From assembly GCA_907163375.1 (NCBI GenBank), contig CAJQUW010002154.1, forward strand, positions 150,523 through 214,522: a DNA stretch of 64,000 nt. Reading direction: 5' to 3'. Shown piece after piece: positions 19,045 to 30,620 of the stretch. The notes below the pieces were generated by a model. It made no database searches, was not told the DNA's origin, and worked only from the letters and a program-made list of their open reading frames with translations. A program made the position numbers and the translations under genes. Within the stretch, counting starts at the first letter, position 1. Every line of letters begins with the position of its first letter. Source of the stretch: Prostheceraeus crozeri. Lineage: Eukaryota > Platyhelminthes > Polycladida > Euryleptidae.

Positions 19045-19860
19045 CTTCTTTTGAGCCTCGGACTGCGCCGTATGTCATACCTTATACTACTTTACTCCAC
19101 TTAGGCACAACGCTTCAATTTTGTTTCCTCGAATGAAGTGACCTACGAAACTCAGCAGTTGACTCTCTATCCGTTTGAATTACATTCTGTTTTGATCGAC
19201 ACGTTGGAAAACCTCTTCGTTGGTGATTCTTTGGATGTACTGAATTCTCGAGAATTCTGATGAGATCTCATCATACGTCTGTAAAACCACATAACTTTTG
19301 CATCCAAATTAGAGCGTGTTTCAGTGGATAGTGTCCATGATTCACACACAGCCGTATGATGTCGACCATACACATCATTTTAGTAGCCGAAGTTTTAGTG
19401 GCATATTGAGTTAGCGATTTGTGAAGAGAGATCTCATCTTGTTGAAAGCCTCTTTGGCTATATTGTTATTTTTCCTCGTATTTCCTTCTTACATCGGCCA
19501 TCTGTTGCAACCACTGCTCCAAGATAACTGAAAGAGGTAACTTGTTCGATTACGGCTGCTCCTACTTTGAGAACACACAATGGGGAAGGACTACTCTTGG
19601 AGATGACCATGTACTTTGCTTTTCTGCTGTTGACAGATAAGTATAGTTGTTCACTGGCATCGACAGGGACATCATGGAACTTTTGAATTCCTTCTTCAGA
19701 CCTAGCAATGAGGATCACGGCATCAGCATAACGAATGTAGCTGATCCGAAGGCCATTAAATAAGATTCCTTCTTCAGTATTGTCTAGCTCACATTGTATC
19801 ATTTCGCTATAGATGTTAAATAATTCAGGAGACATAATACAGCCTTGTCTGACGCCTCTT
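19045..19860 (-). mobile_element. LINE (non-LTR retrotransposon) fragment, dead
   Basis: On the minus strand, 19458-19835 encodes the second half of a reverse transcriptase domain. It has SPELFNIYSEMIQ, then RISYIRYADAVILIARSEEG, then EQVTSFSYLGAVVATDG. The catalytic YADD is YADA here, so the copy is inactive. After a frame change, the C-terminal pol region continues with ESWTLSTETRSNLDAK and VMWFYRRMMR (19167-19373), then LLSFVGHFIRGNKIEAL near 19100-19160. This arrangement matches the pol C-terminus of jockey/RTE-like LINEs. There is no endonuclease, 5' end or poly(A) tail in the window. The coding similarity runs to within about 50 bp of the Polinton terminus. Confidence 0.75.
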
Positions 19861-20812
19861 TTAGCTACTAGTAGACTAATTTAGATGGAATTCAGTTATG
19901 TGTTTAGATGATAATACCCGAGGATACTATAAAGTAGATAAAGCCTTTATCTGCATCGTCCACTCTCGCATTGTCGCTATCCATTCATCATTTTGTAAAA
20001 TGTCCTTATTGACTTAATATTAAATTGGACGCGGAAGTAATTTGATGATATTTTTCTCTTCAGTTCAAAATCTTTCATCAACATAATAAGAATTTTCATT
20101 GCTGTGCAGGATAGAAGTTTATTAATGAAAGTGGTCAATTTTTGCCGGGTATTTTTCATATTTTCGCCTGATACATACGAAGGGATCTTTATGTATTCAC
20201 TTTGCATCAATATATCCTAAGGTTTTGATTTCGGCCATACGTGTTGCGTGTGAGTCGAAACATAAACTACAGGGACATGTTTTATTTTACTAATGTCAAC
20301 ATCATTTTGCGCTTGGTCAGATTGAATGGTTCTGACATGAGTCTGTGCATTTCTTTTTCTCAAACGGATTTGACCTTTGCCATTTTGATTTTATGGTATC
20401 TTTTGCAGTTTCTATAACTTTAATTTTGAATCAACTTTTCTTTACTTCTCTTTCCAACTCTCTTCAATATTCAATTTGGGGTTGATTGATTGAATAATAC
20501 ACTTTCGTACTTACCTTTCTTGTACCATGTTTTCTCTTTCATGTGTTTCATTCTTCTCTCAGTTTGTTGCCTTCTCATGATCTGTACATTGGTTTGATTT
20601 TGCTTCTGTCATATTCTTTTAATTTGTTGTAAGCATTTAATTCTGACTTAGTAATTTGTGCTCTAAATTTCTGACCATAACTAGAATATTGCATTCTCTT
20701 ATTCATTTCTGTTAAATGTTAAATGGCTATTTGATTCCATGGTAAGTGTCGGCTACAGTTGAGTAAAATTCTCAGCATTTGTTGCGTAAGAATAGTTTTT
20801 TGTATTCCATAA
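19861..20812. other. No convincing gene
   Basis: AT-rich DNA. A 77-codon minus-strand frame at 19977-20210 (MMQSEYIKIPSYVSGENMKN) has no recognisable motif and may be chance. TTGATT and TTTCTTT words are common but no repeat structure is obvious. Confidence 0.35.
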
Positions 20813-20859
20813 CAACGACGTTCTTGCATGAATAATTTACTCATGCAAGAACGTCGTTG
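20813..20859. repeat. Perfect 19-bp hairpin
   Basis: CAACGACGTTCTTGCATGA (20813-20831) and its exact reverse complement (20841-20859) surround a 9-nt AT-rich loop. Chance occurrence of a 19-bp perfect arm is very unlikely. It could be a small foldback element, a MITE relic or a template-switch product. Confidence 0.85.
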
Positions 20860-21087
20860 ATATAGGATGATAATTGTGAGCTATGAACTATGGAACTGCG
20901 ACTCAATGAACTGTGGTATATGTGCATATTTGTTGGATATCAATAATGACAGTGATAATTTGTAATTCAATGTAAATATTTCAAATGATTTCCAAAACAT
21001 TTTTGACTTAGGATTTCTTTATGTTACAATTGACAGTAGTAAGAAAACGGCGAACACCAGATAGCGCAAGATGGCCGCCATCGCTGA

Positions 21088-21130
21088 CTCCCCCCCTCCC
21101 CCTCCCCTCCCCCTCCCCCCCTCCCCCCTC
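21088..21130 (+). other. C-rich tract, possible G-quadruplex on the minus strand
   Basis: About 40 bases of C runs of two to seven separated by single T (from GACTCCCCCC to CCCCCCTCTGG). At least four G runs of three or more on the minus strand are separated by one base, which satisfies the usual quadruplex pattern. It is an expanded version of the C-run linker found in every satellite unit, placed at the array's left edge. Confidence 0.75.
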
Positions 21131-21292
21131 TGGAACGGCAGAGTGTCGTGGTCGGCCGCCGTGGTGCTTTGGGTCTGAGTGTCGTGGTGGACTTGGGCGA
21201 CCGCCAGGATTAGTCTTGAGGCTATAGTGTGTGATGTTTTTCGTGCTGAATGTTGGGTTGTAAAATGGGTTGTTTCGAGTGGAAGGAGTGGT
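21131..21292. other. Transition between C-rich tract and first recognisable satellite unit
   Basis: GC-richer DNA (for example GGTCGGCCGCCGTGGTGC) with a short direct repeat GAGTGTCGTGGT (near 21139 and 21177). It has no clear similarity to the satellite modules and no gene. Confidence 0.4.
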
Positions 21293-21569
21293 CGGATGAG
21301 AAAACGGAGGTCGGATTCGTGTTCAGCGTGAAATTCTGCATCGGTAGGGTGAGTTTCAAGTCAATCGGTGAGAAAAAATTTTCAACATTTTTCGAAAAAC
21401 GACAGAGTTAGAATTTGGGACGTTTTGGTGTGTAGCGTCCAAACGAAGCATCGGATGAGAAAACGGAGGCCAGATTCGGATTCAGCGTGAAATTCTGCAT
21501 CGGTATGGTGAATTTGAACGCCATCGGAGAGAAAAATTTTCGCTGACTCCCCCCTCCCCTCTGGACAGC

Positions 21570-21894
21570 TTGCTTCGATTTTGGCTTCCAGTGGACGGAT
21601 TTTGTCGTGCGATAGCTCGTTTGAAAGCTAAGAGTGAGACAAATTCACTGAAAGAATCGGCTTGTTCCTATCTGTCTTCGTTTAGATGTGAGACGCCATT
21701 TAAGATTTTGGGACATTGGCGAAAAACGACAGAGTTAGAATTTGGGACGTTTTGGTGTGTAGCGTCCAAACGAAGCATCGGATGAGAAAACGGAGGCCAG
21801 ATTCGGATTCAGCGTGAAATTCTGCATCGGTATGGTGAATTTGAACGCCATCGGAGAGAAAAATTTTCGCTGACTCCCCCCCCCTCTGGACAGC
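21570..21894 (+). repeat. Representative short unit: dimer a+b, 325 bp
   Basis: Module a covers 21570-21737 (168 bp, TTGCTTCG... to ...ACAGAGTTA). Module b covers 21738-21894 (157 bp, GAATTTGGGACG... to the C-run and CTCTGGACAGC). Module b is clearly related to modules b' and b'' of the long unit. Module a is only distantly similar, mainly at its end (CGAAAAACGACAGAGTTA). Confidence 0.9.
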
Positions 21895-22546
21895 TTGCTT
21901 CGATTTTGGCTTCCAGTGGACGGATTTTGTCGTGCGATAGCTCGTTTGAAAGCTAAGAGTGAGACAAATTCACTGAAAGAATCGGCTTGTTCCTATCTGT
22001 CTTCGTTTAGATGTGAGACGCCATTTAAGATTTTGGGACATTGGCGAAAAACGACAGAGTTAGAATTTGGGACGTTTTGGTGTGTAGCGCCCAAACGAAG
22101 CATCGGATGAGAAAACGGAGGCCAGATTCGGATTCAGCGTGAAATTCTGCATCGGTATGGTGAGTTTCAAGTCAATCGGAGAGAAAAATTTTCGCTGACG
22201 TCCCCCCCCCTCTGGACAGCTCGCTTCGATCTTGGCTGCTAGTGGACGGATTTTGTCGTGCCATAGCTCGTTTGAAAGCTAAGAGTGCGACAAATTCACT
22301 GAAAGAATCGGCTTGTTCCTATCTGTCTTCGTTTAGATGTGAGACGCCATTTAAGATTTTGGGACATTGGCGAAAAACGACAGAGTTAGAATTTGGGACG
22401 TTTTGGTGTGTAGCGCCCAAACGAAGCATCGGATGAGAAAACGGAGGCCAGATTCGGATTCAGCGTGAAATTCTGCATCGGTATGGTGAGTTTCAAGTCA
22501 ATCGGGGAGAAAAATTTTCACTGACCTCCCCCCCCCTCTGGACAGC

Positions 22547-23037
22547 TTGCTTCGATTTTGGCTTCCAGTGGACGGATTTTGTCGTGCGATAGCTCGTTTG
22601 AAAGCTAAGAGTGAGACAAATTCACTGAAAGAATCGGCTTGTTCCTATCTGTCTTCGTTTAGATGTGAGACGCCATTTAAGATTTTGGGACATTGGCGAA
22701 AAACGACAGAGTTAGAATTTGGGACGTTTTGGGCTGTAGCTTCAAAACGAAGGCTCGGATGGGAAAACGGATTTCAGATTTGGAATCAGCGTGAAATTCT
22801 TTATCTGTATGGTGAGTTTCAAGGCAATCGGCGAGAAAAAATTTTCAACATTTTTCGAAAAAATGACAGAGTTAGAATTTTTGCGATGGCTGCCTACTGT
22901 ACAGCCAAAACGAAGCATCGGATGGGAAAACGGAGGCCAGATTCGGATTCAGCGTCAAATTCTACATGGAAATGGTATATTTCCAGCTCAATCGGAGAGA
23001 AAAAATTTTCGCTGACTCCCCCCCCCCTCTGGACAGC
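22547..23037 (+). repeat. Representative long unit: trimer a+b'+b'', 491 bp
   Basis: Module a covers 22547-22714 (168 bp). Module b' covers 22715-22874 (160 bp, ending TTTTTCGAAAAAATGACAGA plus GTTA). Module b'' covers 22875-23037 (163 bp, containing GCGATGGCTGCCTACTGTAC and ending in the C-run). b' and b'' share the order GAATTT, CGAAG, CGGATGGGAAAACGGA, AGATT, CAGCGT, AAATTCT and GAGAAAAAATTTTC. Confidence 0.9.
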
Positions 23038-24017
23038 TTGCTTCGATTTTGGCTTCCAGTGGACGGATTTTGTCGTGCGATAGCTCGTTTGAAAGCTAAG
23101 AGTGAGAAAAATTCACTGAAAGAATCGGCTTGTTCCTATCTGTCTTCGTTTAGATGTGAGACGCCATTTAAGATTTTGGGTTATTGGCGAAAAACGACAG
23201 AGTTAGAATTTGGGACGTTTTGGGCTGTAGCTTCAAAACGAAGGCTCGGATGGGAAAACGGATTTCAGATTTGGAATCAGCGTGAAATTCTTTATCTGTA
23301 TGGTGAGTTTCAAGGCAATCGGCGAGAAAAAATTTTCAACATTTTTCGAAAAAATGACAGAGTTAGAATTTTTGCGATGGCTGCCTACTGTACAGCCAAA
23401 ACGAAGCATCGGATGGGAAAACGGAGGCCAGATTCGGATTCAGCGTCAAATTCTACATGGAAATGGTATATTTCCAGCTCAATCGGAGAGAAAAAATTTT
23501 CGCTGACTCCCCCCCCCTCTGGACAGCTTGCTTCGATTTTGGCTTCCAGTGGACGGATTTTGTCGTGCGATAGCTCGTTTGAAAGCTAAGAGTGAGACAA
23601 ATTCACTGAAAGAATCGGCTTGTTCCTATCTGTCTTCGTTTAGATGTGAGACGCCATTTAAGATTTTGGGACATTGGCGAAAAACGACAGAGTTAGAATT
23701 TGGGACGTTTTGGTGTGTAGCTTCAAAACGAAGGCTCGGATGGGAAAACGGATTTCAGATTTGGAATCAGCGTGAAATTCTTTATCTGTATGGTGAGTTT
23801 CAAGGCAATCGGCGAGAAAAAATTTTCAACATTTTTCGAAAAAATGACAGAGTTAGAATTTTTGCGATGGCTGCCTACTGTACAGCCAAAACGAAGCATC
23901 GGATGGGAAAACGGAGGCCAGATTCGGATTCAGCGTCAAATTCTACATGGAAATGGTATATTTCCAGCTCAATCGGAGAGAAAACATTTTCGCTGACTCC
24001 CCCCCCCTCTGGACAGC

Positions 24018-26789
24018 TTGCTTCGATTTTGGCTTCCAGTGGACGGATTTTGTCGTGCGATAGCTCGTTTGAAAGCTAAGAGTGAGACAAATTCACTGAA
24101 AGAATCGGCTTGTTCCTATCTGTCTTCGTTTAGATGTGAGACGCCATTTAAGATTTTGGGTTATTGGCGAAAAACGACAGAGTTAGAATTTGGGACGTTT
24201 TGGTGTGTAGCGTCCAAACGAAGCATCGGATGAGAAAACGGAGGCCAGATTCGGATTCAGCGTGAAATTCTGCATCGGTATGGTGAATTTGAACGCCATC
24301 GGAGAGAAAAATTTTCGCTGACTCCCCCCCCCTCTGGACAGCTTGCTTCGATTTTGGCTTCCAGTGGACGGATTTTGTCGTGCGATAGCTCGTTTGAAAG
24401 CTAAGAGTGAGACAAATTCACTGAAAGAAACGGCTTGTTCCTATCTGTCTTCGTTTAGATGTGAGACGCCATTTAAGATTTTGGGACATTGGCGAAAAAC
24501 GACAGAGTTAGAATTTGGGACGTTTTGGGCTGTAGCTTCAAAACGAAGGCTCGGATGGGAAAACGAATTTCAGATTTGGAATCAGCGTGAAATTCTTTAT
24601 CTGTATGGTGAGTTTCAAGGCAATCGGCGAGAAAAAATTTTCAACATTTTTCGAAAAAATGACAGAGTTAGAATTTTTGCGATGGCTGCCTACTGTACAG
24701 CCAAAACGAAGCATCGGATGGGAAAACGGAGGCCAGATTCGGATTCAGCGTCAAATTCTACATGGAAATGGTATATTTCCAGCTCAATCGGAGAGAAAAA
24801 ATTTTCGCTGACTCCCCCCCCCCTCTGGACAGCTTGCTTCGATTTTGGCTTCCAGTGGACGGATTTTGTCGTGCGATAGCTCGTTTGAAAGCTAAGAGTG
24901 AGACAAATTCACTGAAAGAATCGGCTTGTTCCTATCTGTCTTCGTTTAGATGTGAGACGCCATTTAAGATTTTGGGTTATTGGCGAAAAACGACAGAGTT
25001 AGAATTTGGGACGTTTTGGTGTGTAGCGTCCAAACGAAGCATCGGATGAGAAAACGGAGGCCAGATTCGGATTCAGCGTGAAATTCTGCATCGGTATGGT
25101 GAATTTGAACGCCATCGGAGAGAAAAATTTTCGCTGACTCCCCCCCCTCTGGACAGCTTGCTTCGATTTTGGCTTCCAGTGGACGGATTTTGTCGTGCGA
25201 TAGCTCGTTTGAAAGCTAAGAGTGAGACAAATTCACTGAAAGAAACGGCTTGTTCCTATCTGTCTTCGTTTAGATGTGAGACGCCATTTAAGATTTTGGG
25301 ACATTGGCGAAAAACGACAGAGTTAGAATTTGGGACGTTTTGGTGTGTAGCGTCCAAACGAAGCATCGGATGAGAAAACGGAGGCCAGATTCGGATTCAG
25401 CGTGAAATTCTGCATCGGTATGGTAAATTTGAACGCAATCGGAGAGAAAAAATTTTCGCTGACGTCCCCCCCTCGCGAGTGCTAGCTTCGATTTTGGCTT
25501 CCAGTGGACGGATTTTGTCGTGCTATAGCTCGTTTGAAAGCTAAGAGTGAGACAAATTCACTGAAAGAATCGGCTTGTTCATATCTGTCTTCGTTTAGAT
25601 GTGAGACGCCATTTAAGATTTTGGGAGATTGTCGAAAAACGACAGAGTTAGAATTTGGGACGTTTTGGGCTGTAGCTTCAAAACGAAGGCTCGGATGGGA
25701 AAACGGATTTCAGATTTGGAATCAGCGTGAAATTCTTTATCTGTATGGTGAGTTTCAAGGCAATCGGCGAGAAAAAATTTTCAACATTTTTCGAAAAAAT
25801 GACAGAGTTAGAATTTTTGCGATGGCTGCCTACTGTACAGCCAAAACGAAGCATCGGATGGGAAAACGGAGGCCAGATTCGGATTCAGCGTCAAATTCTA
25901 CATGGAAATGGTATATTTCCAGCTCAATCGGAGAGAAAAAAATTTTCGCTGACTCCCCCCCCCTCTGGACAGCTTGCTTCGATTTTGGCTTCCAGTGGAC
26001 GGATTTTGTCGTGCGATAGCTCGTTTGAAAGCTAAGAGTGAGACAAATTCACTGAAAGAATCGGCTTGTTCCTATCTGTCTTCGTTTAGATGTGAGACGC
26101 CATTTAAGATTTTGGGACATTGGCGAAAAACGACAGAGTTAGAATTTGGGACGTTTTGGTGTGTAGCTTCAAAACGAAGGCTCGGATGGGAAAACGGATT
26201 TCAGATTTGGAATCAGCGTGAAATTCTTTATCTGTATGGTGAGTTTCAAGGCAATCGGCGAGAAAAAATTTTCAACATTTTTCGAAAAAATGACAGAGTT
26301 AGAATTTTTGCGATGGCTGCCTACTGTACAGCCAAAACGAAGCATCGGATGGGAAAACGGAGGCCAGATTCGGATTCAGCGTCAAATTCTACATGGAAAT
26401 GGTATATTTCCAGCTCAATCGGAGAGAAAAAATTTTCGCTGACTCCCCCCCCCCTCTGGACAGCTTGCTTCGATTTTGGCTTCCAGTGGACGGATTTTGT
26501 CGTGCGATAGCTCGTTTGAAAGCTAAGAGTGAGACAAATTCACTGAAAGAATCGGCTTGTTCCTATCTGTCTTCGTTTAGATGTGAGACGCCATTTAAGA
26601 TTTTGGGTTATTGGCGAAAAACGACAGAGTTAGAATTTGGGACGTTTTGGTGTGTAGCGTCCAAACGAAGCATCGGATGAGAAAACGGAGGCCAGATTCG
26701 GATTCAGCGTGAAATTCTGCATCGGTATGGTGAATTTGAACGCCATCGGAGAGAAAAATTTTCGCTGACTCCCCCCCCCTCTGGACAGC
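24018..26789 (+). repeat. 2.77-kb array block duplicated at 33229-36002
   Basis: Unit order short, long, short, short, long, long, short recurs at 33229-36002, with unit starts offset by 9211-9213 bp. Both copies carry the same private variants, above all the odd linker CCCTCGCGAGTGCTAGC (at about 25468 and 34680), GTGCTATAGC and GGGAGATTGTCG. Confidence 0.85.
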
Positions 26790-29560
26790 TTGCTTCGATT
26801 TTGGCTTCCAGTGGACGGATTTTGTCGTGCGATAGCTCGTTTGAAAGCTAAGAGTGAGACAAATTCACTGAAAGAATCGGCTTGTTCATATCTGTCTTCG
26901 TTTAGATGTGAGACGCCATTGAAGATTTTGGGACATTGGCGAAAAACGACAGAGTTAGAATTTGGGACGTTTTGGGCTGTAGCTTCAAAACGAAGCATCG
27001 GATTGGAAAACGGATTTCAGATTTGGAATCAGCGTGAAATTCTCTATCTGTATGGTGAGTTTCAAGGCAATCGGCGAGAAAAAATTTTCAACATTTTTCG
27101 AAAAAATGACAGAGTTAGAATTTTTGCGATGGCTGCCTACTGTACAGCCAAAACGAAGCATCGGATGGGAAAACGGAGGCCAGATTCGGATTCAGCGTCA
27201 AATTCTACATGGAAATGGTATATTTCCAGCTCAATCGGAGAGAAAAAATTTTCGCTGACTCCCCCCCCCCTCTGGACAGCTTGCTTCGATTTTGGCTTCC
27301 AGTGGACGGATTTTGTCGTGCGATAGCTCGTTTGAAAGCTAAGAGTGAGACAAATTCACTGAAAGAATCGGCTTGTTCCTATCTGTCTTCGTTTAGATGT
27401 GAGACGCCATTTAAGATTTTGGGTTATTGGCGAAAAACGACAGAGTTAGAATTTGGGACGTTTTGGTGTGTAGCGTCCAAACGAAGCATCGGATGAGAAA
27501 ACGGAGGCCAGATTCGGATTCAGCGTGAAATTCTGCATCGGTATGGTGAATTTGAACGCCATCGGAGAGAAAAATTTTCGCTGACTCCCCCCCCTCTGGA
27601 CAGCTTGCTTCGATTTTGGCTTCCAGTGGACGGATTTTGTCGTGCGATAGCTCGTTTGAAAGCTAAGAGTGAGACAAATTCACTGAAAGAAACGGCTTGT
27701 TCCTATCTGTCTTCGTTTAGATGTGAGACGCCATTTAAGATTTTGGGACATTGGCGAAAAACGACAGAGTTAGAATTTGGGACGTTTTGGGCTGTAGCTT
27801 CAAAACGAAGGCTCGGATGGGAAAACGGATTTCAGATTTGGAATCAGCGTGAAATTCTTTATCTGTATGGTGAGTTTCAAGGCAATCGGCGAGAAAAAAT
27901 TTTCAACATTTTTCGAAAAAATGACAGAGTTAGAATTTTTGCGATGGCTGCCTACTGTACAGCCAAAACGAAGCATCGGATGGGAAAACGGAGGCCAGAT
28001 TCGGATTCAGCGTCAAATTCTACATGGAAATGGTATATTTCCAGCTCAATCGGAGAGAAAAAATTTTCGCTGACTCCCCCCCCCTCTGGACAGCTTGCTT
28101 CGATTTTGGCTTCCAGTGGACGGATTTTGTCGTGCGATAGCTCGTTTGAAAGCTAAGAGTGAGACAAATTCACTGAAAGAATCGGCTTGTTCCTATCTGT
28201 CTTCGTTTAGATGTGAGACGCCATTTAAGATTTTGGGTTATTGGCGAAAAACGACAGAGTTAGAATTTGGGACGTTTTGGTGTGTAGCGTCCAAACGAAG
28301 CATCGGATGAGAAAACGGAGGCCAGATTCGGATTCAGCGTGAAATTCTGCATCGGTATGGTGAATTTGAACGCCATCGGAGAGAAAAATTTTCGCTGACT
28401 CCCCCCCCTCTGGACAGCTTGCTTCGATTTTGGCTTCCAGTGGACTGATTTTGTCGTGCGATAGCTCGTTTGAAAGCTAAGAGTGAGACAAATTCACTGA
28501 AAGAAACGGCTTGTTCCTATCTGTCTTCGTTTAGATGTGAGACGCCATTTAAGATTTTGGGACATTGGCGAAAAACGACAGAGTTAGAATTTGGGACGTT
28601 TTGGTGTGTAGCGTCCAAACGAAGCATCGGATGAGAAAACGGAGGCCAGATTCGGATTCAGCGTGAAATTCTGCATCGGTATGGTGAATTTGAACGCCAT
28701 CGGAGAGAAAAATTTTCGCTGACTCCCCCCCCCCTCTGGACAGCTTGCTTCGATTTTGGCTTCCAGTGGACGGATTTTGTCGTGCGATAGCTCGTTTGAA
28801 AGCTAAGAGTGAGACAAATTCACTGAAAGAATCGGCTTGTTCCTATCTGTCTTCGTTTAGATGTGAGACGCCATTTAAGATTTTGGGACATTGGCGAAAA
28901 ACGACAGAGTTAGAATTTGGGACGTTTTGGGCTGTAGCTTCAAAACGAAGGCTCGGATGGGAAAACGGATTTCAGATTTGGAATCAGCGTGAAATTCTTT
29001 ATCTGTATGGTGAGTTTCAAGGCAATCGGCGAGAAAAAATTTTCAACATTTTTCGAAAAAATGACAGAGTTAGAATTTTTGCGATGGCTGCCTACTGTAC
29101 AGCCAAAACGAAGCATCGGATGGGAAAACGGAGGCCAGATTCGGATTCAGCGTCAAATTCTACATGGAAATGGTATATTTCCAGCTCAATCGGAGAGAAA
29201 AAATTTTCGCTGACTCCCCCCCCCCTCTGGACAGCTTGCTTCGATTTTGGCTTCCAGTGGACGGATTTTGTCGTGCGATAGCTCGTTTGAAAGCTAAGAG
29301 TGAGACAAATTCACTGAAAGAATCGGCTTGTTCCTATCTGTCTTCGTTTAGATGTGAGACGCCATTTAAGATTTTGGGTTATTGGCGAAAAACGACAGAG
29401 TTAGAATTTGGGACGTTTTGGTGTGTAGCGTCCAAACGAAGCATCGGATGAGAAAACGGAGGCCAGATTCGGATTCAGCGTGAAATTCTGCATCGGTATG
29501 GTGAATTTGAACGCCATCGGAGAGAAAAATTTTCGCTGACTCCCCCCCCCTCTGGACAGC

Positions 29561-30130
29561 TTGCTTCGATTTTGGCTTCCAGTGGACGGATTTTGTCGTG
29601 CGATAGCTCGTTTGAAAGCTAAGAGTGAGACAAATTCACTGAAAGAATCGGCTTGTTCCTATCTGTCTTCGTTTAGATGTGAGACGCCATTTAAGATTTT
29701 GGGACATTGGCGAAAAACGACAGAGTTAGAATTTGGGACGTTTTGGGCTGTAGCTTCAAAACGAAGCATCGGATTGGAAAACGGATTTCAGATTTGGAAT
29801 CAGCGTGAAATTCTTTATCTGTATGGTGAGACGGATTTTGTCGTGCCATAGCTCGTTTGAAAGCTAAGAGTGAGACAAATTCACTGAAAGAATCGGCTTG
29901 TTCCTATCTGTCTTCGTTTAGATGTGAGACGCCATTTAAGATTTTGGGTTATTGGCGAAAAACGACAGAGTTAGAATTTGGGACGTTTTGGTGTGTAGCG
30001 TCCAAACGAAGCATCGGATGAGAAAACGGAGGCCAGATTCGGATTCAGCGTGAAATTCTGCATCGGTATGGTGAATTTGAACGCCATCGGAGAGAAAAAT
30101 TTTCGCTGACTCCCCCCCCCTCTGGACAGC
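29561..30130 (+). repeat. Rearranged satellite junction
   Basis: A unit starting at 29561 runs normally to GTATGGTGAG at about 29829, inside module b'. It then jumps straight to ACGGATTTTGTCG of a new module a, without a C-run linker. The pieces are about 269 and 301 bp. This is a deletion or unequal-exchange junction unlike any other in the array. Confidence 0.85.
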
Positions 30131-30620
30131 TTGCTTCGATTTTGGCTTCCAGTGGACGGATTTTGTCGTGCGATAGCTCGTTTGAAAGCTAAGAGTGAGA
30201 CAAATTCACTGAAAGAAACGGCTTGTTCATATCTGTCTTCGTTTAGATGTGAGACGCCATTGAAGATTTTGGGACATTGGCGAAAAACGACAGAGTTAGA
30301 ATTTGGGACGTTTTGGGCTGTAGCTTCAAAACGAAGCATCGGATTGGAAAACGGATTTCAGATTTGGAATCAGCGTGAAATTCTCTATCTGTATGGTGAG
30401 TTTCAAGGCAATCGGCGAGAAAAAATTTTCAACATTTTTCGAAAAAATGACAGAGTTAGAATTTTTGCGATGGCTGCCTACTGTACAGCCAAAACGAAGC
30501 ATCGGATGGGAAAACGGAGGCCAGATTCGGATTCAGCGTCAAATTCTACATGGAAATGGTATATTTCCAGCTCAATCGGAGAGAAAACATTTTCGCTGAC
30601 TCCCCCCCCCTCTGGACAGC

